From positions 264,845,073 to 264,909,072 of the forward strand of contig CM030362.1 in assembly GCA_017893485.1 (NCBI GenBank): a DNA stretch of 64,000 nt, in the 5' to 3' direction. The position numbers were made by a program, and so were the translations under genes. Of this stretch, positions 23,594 through 33,928 are shown piece by piece (position 1 is the first letter of the stretch; each line of letters opens with the position of its first letter). The stretch comes from Hemerocallis citrina (lineage: Eukaryota > Streptophyta > Magnoliopsida > Asparagales > Asphodelaceae). The notes beneath the pieces were generated by a model. That model did no database searches and had not been told where the DNA came from. It saw only the letters and a program-made list of their open reading frames with translations.

Positions 23594-23860
23594 TATGAAT
23601 CATGTAGTCATAAAACGTGGTGGCATACAGTAATAACAAGCATGAATCATGTAATTATGAGACATGGCGGCATATAGTAATAACAAGCATGAATCATGTA
23701 ATCATGAGACATGACGGCATATAGTAATAACAAGCATAAATCATGTAATCATGAGACATGGCGGTATATAGTAATAATATGCATGAATCATGTAATCATG
23801 AGACATGACGGCATATAGTAATAACAAGCATGATTCATGTAATCATGAGACATGGCAACA
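23594..23860. repeat. 47-bp tandem repeat in LTR-3
   Basis: About five units of 47 bp containing CATGAATCATGTAATCATGA and GACATGACGGCATATAG. LTR-2 has no such array at the matching place (about 12000), only AACAGGTTCATGAATCA-type repeats, so the array expanded after the copies separated. A preceding (CAAGT)-rich stretch runs 23240-23400. Confidence 0.8.
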
Positions 23861-26560
23861 AGTAATGGGAAACACGGGCCCCCTTCTGAGTACACATACC
23901 TATATTGTCCACTACTAAGGTCTTTTCCTTAACCTCAGCTTGGTTATTTGTTATTATTATTAAACAGACATGTACGTGTACAAAATATGGCAAGAATAAC
24001 ATGGTATGATCAAGTAACAAGTTCAGGTTGAAAGATAAATATGTACAGGTGATTGACAACACATAACAGAGTAGGGCAATGAAAATTCTAGTTCAGGACA
24101 ACAAGACAGTACTGCACTAAATCTGGGATTCCTGTTGCCACAAACATGCAAACCTGGATCCGTTAGAGAATCTGAAAAATAGACTCCCGGAAGAATTCAG
24201 CAAATATATACAAGTTATATGGTATTTCACAAAATAAGTCTCAAAATAGGTTTGTATCTAGAAAACATGTTCAGCTAGAAATCAGAAGTTTGTATTCATA
24301 GACAGAAAAGTGACATCAAAACTTAATAATTAAATCCACGAAAAATTTGGAATATTCCCTAGTATGTTTAGTAACAGAAAATAATGTTTTATAATTTTTC
24401 AACATAAATAGAATAGTCAAGTAAAATTAGAAAGCAACAAGATACGACAGTTTTGTAAATCTGGAATCACAAATACTACAGTTTAAAATAGCAATATCTC
24501 ACAAAATATAAATCGAAATCCAGATCCGTCAAAAGGGTGATAAAATAGGTACAATAGTATAAAATTCATATTCACAAAGTTTTTATAGAAAGCAAATAGA
24601 TACAGGTCGAAATTTGGTTTCTTTAAAGAACAGCATTAAAATTCTGCAAGTATAGTAGTTGTTTGAAAGTATAGAATAGTTTATAAAAGTCATCAATTAA
24701 ATCCATAAAAGTTAGGGGTTAACCCTAATCAGGTCTAGATGAAATCAACAAAATATTGGATCAAAATATTATCTTTAACATCAGTAGAAAAATAAATAGT
24801 CATATCGAATTCATATAAAACTGGATTTGGAATTTTAAACACAACTGTAGTAAAATAGTCATAACTCGCAACTCATAAATCGAAACTGAGATCTGTCAGA
24901 AAATCTGGAAAGTAGATAGAATTCTCTATAATTCATGTTCACAAAATATTTTCATATACTGACCTTAATAGGGTCTAAATTACTGAACAAAAACGGGGAA
25001 TTGACAAAACAGAAAATATCCTTCATGCACAAAATCAACTAATTCATGTGAAACTCATCCAAAATATAACCAAACATGAAATATGGTGTACTAGATGTCC
25101 AAGCAATATGGTATAGGGTATTTCACAAGTCCACAACGAGTATACTACAACTAACACAACCAAGCACACAGTATCATACGAACAACATGCATGCATACAA
25201 GAAGAAGTGGTCATCCCTAGTTTATTTCATGTCATGTGTGTAATGAGCCAACTACGGGCGGGTAAACACAATAGAGACAACATACAACAAGGGGGTCCAC
25301 ACAAGAATTGTCTTTTGAACACAACTACACTACAGGCGGTATTTAGTACATGTATTACACAAAGAAAAGAATAAAAGTTACTTGCCTGATAAACGATGAT
25401 GAAAACAAAGCAAAAGCAAGAATAACGGGAACGGATTCCCGGGCACGAAATCAATACCAACAAACGGATCATGAACCAATCACGAACACACGATCACAAT
25501 CGCAATCACGAACACAAAGCACAGATCTCGATGATCAAGAGGATCGAACGGCTAGATCCAAGAGATCAAGAGATCAACGGCTGAGATCACGAATGGGGAT
25601 GAAGATGATGATGCTCGCGATCGAACGACCAAGATACAAAGGATCAAGAAGATGATCAAGAGGAGATCGGACGGCTCTAGATCCACCATGATCAAGAACC
25701 ACTTGATCAAGCAGCAACCCATGGTGCTTCGGCCCTCGGCGGCACAACCAAGGGAGTCGACTGCACAGGCGGGAGAGGGAGAGAAGAACGGGGTGCACCG
25801 CAAGGAGGAGACGACAGTGCACGGGGGCTATGCTCACGACAGGAGGGGGCAGGGGCGGACAAAGCGTCGGGGCTTGGGTGCAAGGACTTTGCTGGCGATG
25901 GTAGCACAGGGGGCGAGAAATGAGCGGGAGGCCGGTGCAGACACTGAGGTGCTGTTGTCGACGTCGAGGGTGGAAGTCGAGGTGGCACCGCACAGGGATG
26001 GGGTCTGGCGCTATCTGCGGTGGCGCGTCGTCGAGAGGAGGGACGCTGGCTGGCTGGCTGGCTGTCGACACCGAGACGGGCAGACAGGGCAGAGGATGAG
26101 ACGACGAAGAGGAGATGGGGGCGAGGCTAGAGCAGAGAGAGATCGGGATGGTGGGTTAGGAGGGAGGCTAGGGTTTTCTTGGGTAAATAGAGGATGAATA
26201 GGGTTTTTGGGAGTTGGCGGCTAGGGGTTTGCACAGGGGGTAGAGTTAACAGGGGGTAGATATATAGGAGTATGTTATGGTTTAGAAGTGGTATAGGGTA
26301 GAGAGTAAACGGGTATGGGTAGCGGGTGAAGGTAAGAGTTAATATAGGTTATTGGGTTTAAAATCTATAGGGGTTTAAAATCCAATAGGAAAAATAAATA
26401 GGATTTATAAAAACAAATTTCACAATTTCTCATAGGCTGCAAAACATTATTTCACAGGGTTTAATAAAATTAATTTGAAAAGTACAATTAGATTAATATT
26501 TAACTTTTCACAAACAATTAGGATAGTCACATACAAATAATATACTTGATTTGTACTTCA

Positions 26561-26561
26561 A

Positions 26562-26611
<50 letters not shown>

Positions 26612-26623
26612 CAACAATAATAA
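26561..26623. repeat. (AAT)n microsatellite
   Basis: About 47 bases of AAT repeat followed by a few AAC units, inside LTR-3 and absent from LTR-2. Confidence 0.9.
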
Positions 26624-28648
26624 GATTTGTATTATAATATAAGAATCATTTGAAAATAACAATAAATACAACTAATGAAAAGAACGGATTTTAATAGGAG
26701 ATACAAAATATTTTTGAAATAAAATGAATTTAAGAAAATGAAAAATTTTATAAAGAATCCAAACCCAGATAATACACAGAAAAGAAAATACTCCCAAAAT
26801 ACAGAAAACGGAAAATAGGGGTTACAAGGAGGAAGACGATGACGAGGGTGGTTGGCGTCGGGGAGAGCACAGCGCAGCGCTGTGGAGGCGCATCGGGGGC
26901 TGGGGTCGCTGGGCGGCGCTGCAGGAGTTGGAAGGGGATCGTCAGAGGGTGGAGGGAGAGGATAGCGAGAGAGGAGATGAAACAGTATAGGGGGGTTGGT
27001 GGCTAGGGGTTTATACAGTAGAGGGGGGTAGGTTAGGGTTAGATATATAGGGGTTAAGAGGGTAATGGGTATTATTGGGTATAGAAAGATCCAATAAGAA
27101 GAATAGGGTATTATTAGAATCCAATTGGGTAGATGGATAATCCAATAAAAGATAATAGGGCATCTAATTAGACAAAAATCAAATGACCATGAACAAAAAT
27201 TTAATTGGAGCAAAACAAATTAAATTGGAGATAATAAATTGGGACAGAAAAATTAAATCAAATCAAGGAAATGTCCAAGGCCACAAAATAGGGTCAAAGT
27301 CAAAGCAGATAGATTGATAATAAGAACGGAGATCAAATACATGGTTCAACAGAAACAAAAGAGTACAAAATGAATAAATACTCAGAAAAAGAAAAATACA
27401 TCCAAAATATGGAAAACAGAAAACAGGGGTTACAAATTGAGTGATAACGTGTTTTCAGTAAACTGCATTTTATTAGGTTTTCTTTACTGTTCGCTTAAAG
27501 ACCAAGTTGGTGTTAGGGGCGATTCCCTATAATCTGACTCATTCTAAGAGTCAGCACTAGGCGGTGATAACCAGGGTTGTCTCTTCCTGTCATTAGGGAT
27601 ACGTGCTGCTGTGCATATCTCGCACTGTTGATTTGTGAAGTACCGTGGTAAGAACGGGAGCTTCTGTCGGATAGGGAGCTTAGTCCTTCGAGGCCGTCAT
27701 ATTCTTATGTTGAGTGGACACGAATGGACCATAGGGCGGCTGTCCCATGGATCTTCGGCACCATAGATACGTGGTAGTGTATCTATAAGATTGTTACGAC
27801 ATTTGGTGCGATCCAGACCGATTTGGGCCACTAGTGGTAAACGCCACTGTGTTTAGCAGTGATAACTACCAGATTCACCAGCCACGATTGTATCTATCAG
27901 GAACAGGTTGAGTACAATAGAAGAATATGTTGCATGGCGAGGGTTCAAAACCCTGAAACTTGAGAAAACAGCTTGATATGGAACATATGTAGTATGGGAT
28001 GCATGTGTATCCAGAGTCTTGCTGACATTAGACTAAGTGCATCGGTTGTCTATGCATTGTGTACTATGCATTAGACTTCAGATCATGGTATACACTGACA
28101 CGAGGAAATTAGGATGCACTTTTCTGTTTTCATTAAAGGTTGATTGTGACTGCTAGTTGGAGATCGCTATTTTCTTATCTGCATTGCGTTAGTAGAATTA
28201 TTGACGTGCCCACTCAATTAGGTGCTGAAAAACAAAATCAGGAACGCTAGCGTCCAAATGGAGGAGCGGTGTACTTACCTACCATTCGAGCAGGTGCAGA
28301 ATTATCAGAGTCGCGCAAGAGAAGGCTCAAGCCGAGGGGCAAGTTCCAGGAAAGCAGATCGACCACTCAGCAGAGATTTAACAGTGACCAATCGATTGCC
28401 AATCTGGAAGACAGCTGATAGCTTCACAAGAGGAGTCTCATTATTTATAATGAGTTGTAATAAGCTAATGTAAATTTTATTCCTTGTTCAAGGACAAGAT
28501 AATGTGTATAACTAATGATGTAATAACTCTGATGGCAATAAAGTTTTTAATTTTTTGTGTTATTTACTGTGTTGAGATACATTTGAAGGCAAAGATTCTG
28601 GTTATGTCACGGATGTCCGATAACAGGGATCCGAGGCGTTACAAACTC

Positions 28649-28892
28649 TAAAGACAAGCTCAGAGTTTAGCTCCTCCTTAGTGGTACTTGCTTTCACATA
28701 TGAGCAAGTGCAAATTTCAAAACAGCAATAACAAATACAGATCATTCAACATTCGACACCCACAAAAATTTGTAAGCGAAAGAAGTCATTCATCAGAACT
28801 TGCAAATACATAGCGGTGGCTAGTTCACAGTTTGGCAATTATAAAATCAATAGAAAACAAAGGAGAAACACTACGAAGAGGAATTAAGGCTC
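28649..28892 (+). other. Tat spacer right of LTR-1, non-coding
   Basis: Resumes the Tat degenerate repeat at once (AAGCTCAGAGTTTAGCTCC), then AT-richer sequence up to the end of the antisense ORF. No gene seen. Confidence 0.6.
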
Positions 28893-29340
28893 TACATCAG
28901 TAGACGGAACCGAGAGAGTGGTATTCTCACTCACTCCTTTCCGCTCCTTTTTGCCAGCAGATTCCTCTGGGGTTTCCTCATCCGCCTTTTTCTCCTCGTC
29001 GGAATCCTCCCCCAATAACCTAGCCCCGGATCGGAGCTCTAAGCAATACCCCATTCAGTCAAAGTTAGGGACACTCCCCACCATGTCTACGATGGCCTTA
29101 GCATGAGATTGCTCCTTCACGCTGTTTAGGTGGGCTTCCAATGTCACCTTTGTCTCCATCTCAGGCCACTGCAGCGTCCTTGTCCTTCTCTGCCCTCTCC
29201 AATTCCACGTTAAGACGAGTGATCTCATCAAGATAAGTCGGATCCCAACTCTTCACCACCACATGCTCCTTGGAAATGCTCTTCTCGGTCGCCTCTGAGC
29301 GGCCTTCTTCCATAGTGAGATCGAAGCTAGACTTATCTAG
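28893..29340 (-). pseudogene. Tat antisense ORF remnant, coiled coil
   Basis: On the minus strand, opposite to the Tat pol, readable in two frames: DPTYLDEITRLNVELERAEK (about 29255-29196), then after a one-base shift AHLNSVKEQSHAKAIVD, one TGA (about 29062), and a tail rich in D, E and K ending with a TAA near 28892. Tat elements are known to carry an antisense ORF downstream of pol with a gypsy-type transposon domain and coiled coil; this looks like its C-terminal part. The plus-strand ORF at 28918-29106 is a shadow. Confidence 0.5.
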
Positions 29341-29645
29341 AGCTACTCCCTAAACTCGCCTTCCAAATGACTCTTCCCCAGAGCTTAGCGATGATCTTCT
29401 TCTTGATTGCCTCCCGAGTGGCCTTCTTCTTCCCCAGCAAGTTCAGAGCTCGACTGATTTCTAGAGTTGCTCTCTAAACTCGTCTTCCAAACAGATCTTC
29501 CATAGAGCCTGGCGATGCTCTTCTTCTCAGTCGCCTCCTGAGCAACCTTGTTTTTCCAGGAAAGTTTGGAGCTTTACTCATACCTAGAGTAGCTCTCTAA
29601 ACTAGCATTCCGAATGGCTCTTCCATTAAACCTAAGTGATCTCAC
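29270..29645. repeat. Three ~124-bp tandem repeats
   Basis: Units begin at about 29278, 29397 and 29519, each with CTTCTTCT...GCCTCC.GAG, AGAGTTGCTCTCTAAACTCG, CTTCCAAA and GCTCTTCC.  They continue the Tat 3' region; the AGAG-TTGCTC core recalls the repeat at 7440-8206. Confidence 0.7.
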
Positions 29646-29655
29646 TATAAATGGC

Positions 29656-30201
29656 ACGGCAAACCCCTTCATATTTTTTGGCCCATTCCCTGACATTTTT
29701 AAATGCTGGGATTAATGCCCTCAGCGCTTCAAAAATTGCAACTACAAGTATTGGGTTTGCCCCTGCCAGGGTAGATTACGGGCTACCCCGGCACTTGATA
29801 GCGCCGGGATATAGATAAGGATTCCCCGGTGTTTCAAAGAGCCAGGATAGATACTTTCCCAGGTGCTTTTTAAACACCGTGGTAGTTTTTATTTTTTGCC
29901 ATTTTATCTATCCCGACGTTTTAAAATGCTGGGGATTGGGTTTTTTTATTATTAAATGTTTCTTTTTTTGGCAATTCTCTATCCCGGCATTTGAAAATGC
30001 CGGGACAGATATTTTTCAATATTTTTTTCCCAGGTTTTTTGCTATTTGAATATACGAAAAACAAATATAATATCTAAACGTACAAAAAACCTGTATACAA
30101 TTCATAATAATGCTGAATATGATATATTTCATAAGCAATTCACAAAAGTCATAAGATTTCGAAATTCAAAATAACATTAATTTTATCAACATACATACGA
30201 A
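29656..30201. mobile_element. CACTA-like subterminal repeat region
   Basis: From about 29690 to 30010 short inverted motifs such as CCGGCATTTGAAAATGCCGG, CCCGGCACTTGATAGCGCC and GACGTTTTAAAATGC recur, resembling CACTA subterminal repeats. CAACTACAAG at 29735 may be a mutated CACTACAAG end. A related motif set follows the CACTACAAAAG end at 49443. The part 30036-30201 is AT-rich without features. No transposase seen. Confidence 0.45.
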
Positions 30202-30206
30202 CTTTG

Positions 30207-30958
30207 TGTTAGACCCAGAATTTCATAAAACAGAAATGCTAACAATAATTGTGAAGAGTTACAATTACAACAAATAAAATACGAAAACAAACCATACAAT
30301 ACAGAGTCCAGATTTGAATATCTCTGTCCTTAAAGCAATTTTCGCCCCATAGTGTGACGGTGTTTGACGAAATGCCTCTCAGGATACAACTGTATTACCT
30401 TTTTCCTGAAAAGCACACCCTAACTTCAGAGACCTAATTGAACTTGAGTTGTGCTGTATTCTCAGTATTGACTCAGAGAAGAAGAAGAAGAAGAAGGGCC
30501 AGGGCCAAGCTAGGCCAGGCTAGGCTAGACCGAACCAAACCAAACCAAACCAAACCAAACCAAGCTGAGCGGAGCCGGAGCCGGAGCCGGGGTCGGGCCG
30601 GGCCGCACACGTGTGCGTGTGTGTTTGTTATTTTGGCTAAGTCCTCTCTCCACTACACGTTAGTGGTAACCCCGGGCCACGCCCTTTAGTCTATTTTTTT
30701 AGTATATACACTAGAAAAAACTTTCCCCATTTTCGATATGGGACTATCCATTTTCTCCCAATATCCAAGTTAGTACATTTCGAGTACCCCACTTTGGACC
30801 AATATTTTTCATTCATACGGAATTCGTTTTTGGCACATGAGTACATCACGGAATAGTACTCGACGAGAGGAACATGATCCAATCAATTTCCGGCGCCGCC
30901 GGTGGCCGGAGACCACTGGAATCCAGCCCGAAAAATCTACGAAAAATGTTTTCCAACA
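30207..30958 (-). repeat. 3' LTR of Tork-like element
   Basis: High edge fixed by TTTTCCAACA at 30958 next to the polypurine tract. Low edge is tentative: TGTTAGA at 30207 preceded by CTTTG. Only 30617-30958 is clearly shared with the other LTR; the rest differs, including (AAG)n at 30477-30498 and (AACCA)n at 30534-30563. The 83-aa plus ORF at 30438-30689 is microsatellite-derived. Confidence 0.5.
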
Positions 30959-30970
30959 ATCCCCCACATG
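30959..30970 (-). promoter_or_regulatory. Polypurine tract of Tork-like element
   Basis: Minus-strand ATGTGGGGGATT directly before the TGTTGG LTR start, the usual plus-strand primer layout. Confidence 0.6.
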
Positions 30971-31599
30971 AATGAAAATGACCAGAAATCCAGACACGAC
31001 AGAAAAACACATGACAGAAAAAGACTCTTAGAATACAGTTGAAAAATCACTGCATCAGGAACGGTAGTAATTTTTCAACTTTGAATCACCCTTAGTGAGT
31101 AGCCATCGGATTCACTTGACCAGGTAGTGAACATGATGTCTTGAACTACTCAGGGCTTTGATGTGAACCTAGATAATAACTATCACACAGTTTCGTCTCC
31201 TCACAGAACTAAGTTCTCTTGTTGTATTCATTTTGGCCTTGAACAACCCTGGTTAATCGTGAGTGAACTTGGAGAATGTAGCCTCTCTCCATTCTCCTAG
31301 AAACGGCCCCATTTCACACTAACAAGGTGATTGTCCATAAAGAGTATCCTGTCATACCCCACTTCTATTTCAAAGCTATGGGAATCATTAAAAGCCGAGC
31401 TTATCCTAACTTTTTGCAGGCAGCACTGTTTTATCATCCTAAGAGTGGGTATGAGATTTTAATCTCTTAGTGCTCCCGTTGATTCAACAAGATTTAGTTG
31501 TTCCCCTTGAACCTAGATCTTGGGATTTCTAATTCCTAGGTAGGGTTTCCATCAAGTATCCTCTTTCGTTATAGGCTTTAAACTCATTCCTCTTGATGA
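30971..31599 (-). other. 3' untranslated spacer of Tork-like element
   Basis: Between the RNase H stop (31600) and the polypurine tract. No ORF, repeat or RNA gene recognised. Confidence 0.5.
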
Positions 31600-33928
31600 T
31601 CACACAACTTGCTCTCGCGACAAACCTTTAGTAAATGGATCCGCTAGGTTGTCGGCTAATTTTATATACTCTATAGAGATTACTCCATTTGAGAGCAGTT
31701 GTCTAATAGTTTTGTGTTGCCTTCTGATATGACGGGACTTACCATTATACATACAACTCAGTGCCCGTGCTATAGCCGATTGGCTATGTGTACACATAAA
31801 GCGGGCACTGGTTTTTCCCATATAGGAATATTCTCTAAAAAGTTTTAAAGCCATTCTGCTTCCTCTACCGCTTTGTCTAAAGAAATAAACTCAGATTCCA
31901 TGGTGGATCTGGCCAATAACAATTGTTTAGAGGATTTCCATAACACAGCTGCACCACCAAGTGTGAAGACATACCCACTTGTGGATTTTGAGTTCCTGGA
32001 GTCCGATATCCAGTTGGCATCACTGTATCTTTCTAGTGCTGCTAGATATCTGGTGTAATGTAGCGCATAACTCTGAGTATGTCGCAAGTAGTTCACTACT
32101 GTAGTTATTCCTTTCCAGTGACTTCGTCCTGGATTACTTGTGTAGCGGCTCAGTACATTTACTGAATGTGCTAGGTCCGGTCTTGTACAATTTGTTAAGT
32201 ACATCAGACTACCGACTACACGTGTATATTCCAGTTGTGATATGCTATCACCCATGTTTTTTAACAATTGAAGACTAGGATCCACAGGACTTTTAGCAGT
32301 TCCATTCGAGTAATTCTTGAACCTTTCAAGTACTTTCTCAGTATAATGAGCTTGAGACAAAGTAATTCCCTCAGACGTCCTGGAAACTTTGATTCCAAGT
32401 ATGACGTCTGCAAATCCCAAATCTTTCATATCAAACTTGCCACTAAGCATGCTCTTAGTTTGTTTGATAATGTCATTACTGCTTCAAATAATGAGCATGT
32501 CATCTACATACAGACACACCAGAATGTATCTATTTGGAGTATCTTTGATGTAGATACACTTATCACATTTATTTATTTTGAAACCATTTGACATCATAAC
32601 ATTATCAAATTTTGCATGCCACTGCTTTGGAGCTTGTTTCAGTCCGTATAGGGATTTTACATGCCTGCACACCTTGTTTTCCTGTCTAGGAACTACGTAA
32701 CCCTCAGGTTGTTTCATGTATATTTCTTCTTCTAAGTTTCCATTTAGAAATGCAGTTTTAACATCCATTTGATGTATTTCCAGGTTACGTAGAGCTGTAA
32801 TAGCTATCAACATTCTTATGGAAGTTATTCTTGTAACTGGGAAATATGTATCAAAGAAGTCTAGGCCTTCCTTTTGCCTAAATCCTTGTACCACAAGTCT
32901 CGTCTTATGCTTCTCTATTGAACCATCTGGTTTTAATTTTTATTTGAAAATCCATTTGCATCCTAGAGCTTTATATCCAGAAGGTAAATCGACTAACTCC
33001 CATGTATGATTTTGTATAATGGAGTCTATTTCACTTTTGATTGCTTCCTTCCACATTGGAGAATCAGGCATAGACATGGCTTCCTTGAAAGTTCTGGGCT
33101 CATTCTCTAACAGAAAGGCCGTTACAAAGTCAGGACCAAATGATTTTAATGTTCTAGCCCGTTTACTTCGTCTAGGCTCATCATTATCATGTTCTGGTTC
33201 ATCAACCAAAGTGCTTTCATTCCCTTGTTCAAGTGTACGTTTGGGATACGTAGTATCCTTGCACGGAAACACGTGTTCAAAGAAGGAACCATTCCTTGAT
33301 TCCATTATTGTATTCACATGGATATCCGGTATATCTGATTTTTATACCAAGAACCGATATACACTACTGTTGTGTGCATAGCCTATGAATATGCAATCAA
33401 ACGTCTTAGGTCCTATGGTGACTGGTTTTGGATTAGGTACTGCCACTTTTGCTAGGCACCCCCACACTTTGAGGTATTTATACGAAGGTACGTTACCTTT
33501 CCACAGTTTGTATGGTGTCTTGCGAGTTTTCTTGTGAGGTATTTTATTAAGAATATAGTTGGTAGTCAGCAACGCTTCCCCCCACATGTTTTGGGGTAAG
33601 CCAGAATTCAACAACAAGGCATTCATCATCTCCTTTATAGTTCGGTTCTTGTGCTCGACAGTACTGTTTGATTCGGGTGAGTAAGGAGCAGTTGTCTGAT
33701 GATCAATTCCATGTTCAAAGCAGAACATATTAAATGGTGCATCATATTCTCCTCCTCTATCACTCCTAACAATTTTAATCGGTTTGCCAAGTTGATTCTC
33801 AACCTCAAGCTTATATTCTTTGAATTTATCCAAAGCTTCATTTTTGCTATGTAACAAGTATACATAACAGAATTTTATGCAGTAGTCTATGAATGTCACA
33901 AAGTAAGTTTTGCCACCTCTGGTAGACA
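31600..33928 (-). pseudogene. Tork-like pol: integrase core, RT, RNase H
   Basis: One frame from 33929 down to 31845, with stops near 33342, 32940 and 32484, then a frameshift into the last 84 codons (31854-31600). Integrase: VTFIDYC, VRSDRGGEYD (second Asp), SPESNSTVEHKNRT (Glu). RT: QMDVKTAFLNG with its Asp intact, YGLKQAPKQWH and YVDDMLII. RNase [55 protein letters not shown]. The catalytic residues survive better than in Sirevirus 2 although the gene is broken. Confidence 0.85.

Larger units (their letters stand above)
22704..26826 (-). mobile_element. Solo LTR-3, minus strand, same family as LTR-2
   Basis: 4,123 bp. Low edge CGTCACGCCCCGC (terminal TG mutated to CG), high edge GGGGTTACA. 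Perfect AGGAG copies flank it (22699-22703 and 26827-26831). Its first 2.6 kb on the plus strand parallels 11128-13674. The flanks rejoin into continuous LTR-2 sequence. GC-rich 25550-26200 yields long P/R-rich ORFs on both strands that I do not accept as genes. Confidence 0.85.
11128..27434 (-). mobile_element. Solo LTR-2, minus strand, inserted in LTR-1
   Basis: Low edge TGTCTTGCCCCGC (11128), high edge GGGGTTACA (27434): an LTR in reverse orientation that starts TGTAACCCC and ends in CA. Flanks ATTTG (11123-11127) and AATTG (27435-27439) form a 5-bp duplication with one mismatch. Surviving parts are 11128-13674, 22103-22703 and 26832-27434, about 3.75 kb; a segment matching roughly 25290-25505 of LTR-3 has been lost beside the Sirevirus. 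GC-rich leader-like stretches give long proline-rich false ORFs (22218-22709 and 26632-27213 minus). It contains Sirevirus 2 and solo LTR-3. Confidence 0.8.
8212..28643 (+). mobile_element. Solo LTR-1 (about 4.1 kb when stripped), nested host
   Basis: Starts TGTAATACCCCAC at 8212 and ends GGATCCGAGGCGTTACA at 28643, flanked by perfect AACTC copies (8207-8211 and 28644-28648). The flanks rejoin into one Tat repeat. Without the nested insertion its parts are 8212-11127 and 27440-28643, about 4,120 bp, with no coding domain. TATAAA at 8807-8812 is followed by a CT-rich tract and a (GA)n run at 8906-8932, as expected near an LTR transcription start. A GGGTTCAAAACCCT block in its right part (about 27949) resembles one in the Tekay LTR, suggesting a chromovirus-type LTR. 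Confidence 0.85.
4577..29655 (+). mobile_element. Tat-lineage Ty3-gypsy element, decayed, hosting nested insertions
   Basis: Two halves, 4577-8211 and 28649-29655, belong together: the left half ends and the right half resumes in the same degenerate repeat (CTCGCTAACTC then TAAAGACAAGCTC), and a large insertion with AACTC duplications separates them. Order on the plus strand: RNase H, integrase, long tandem-repeat spacer, antisense coiled-coil ORF, further tandem repeats. A long 3' region with repeats and an antisense ORF is known in Tat elements. The 5' part and both LTRs are not seen. Heavily mutated; probably the oldest element here. Confidence 0.7.

Noticed and set aside
11128..25300. Segmental tandem duplication
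   Set aside because: The similarity is explained better by two LTRs of one family, each with its own target duplication.
25574..26197. Long P/R-rich ORFs on both strands (165 and 181 aa)
   Set aside because: They lie in the GC-rich part of an LTR, overlap on opposite strands, have no domain and are not kept in the sister LTR.
26632..27213. 193-aa minus ORF with hydrophobic runs
   Set aside because: Crosses the LTR-3/LTR-2 junction at 26826, so it cannot be an ancestral gene; hydrophobicity comes from AT-rich sequence.
30438..30689. 83-aa plus ORF
   Set aside because: Built from (AAG)n, (AACCA)n and GGAGCC repeats within an LTR.
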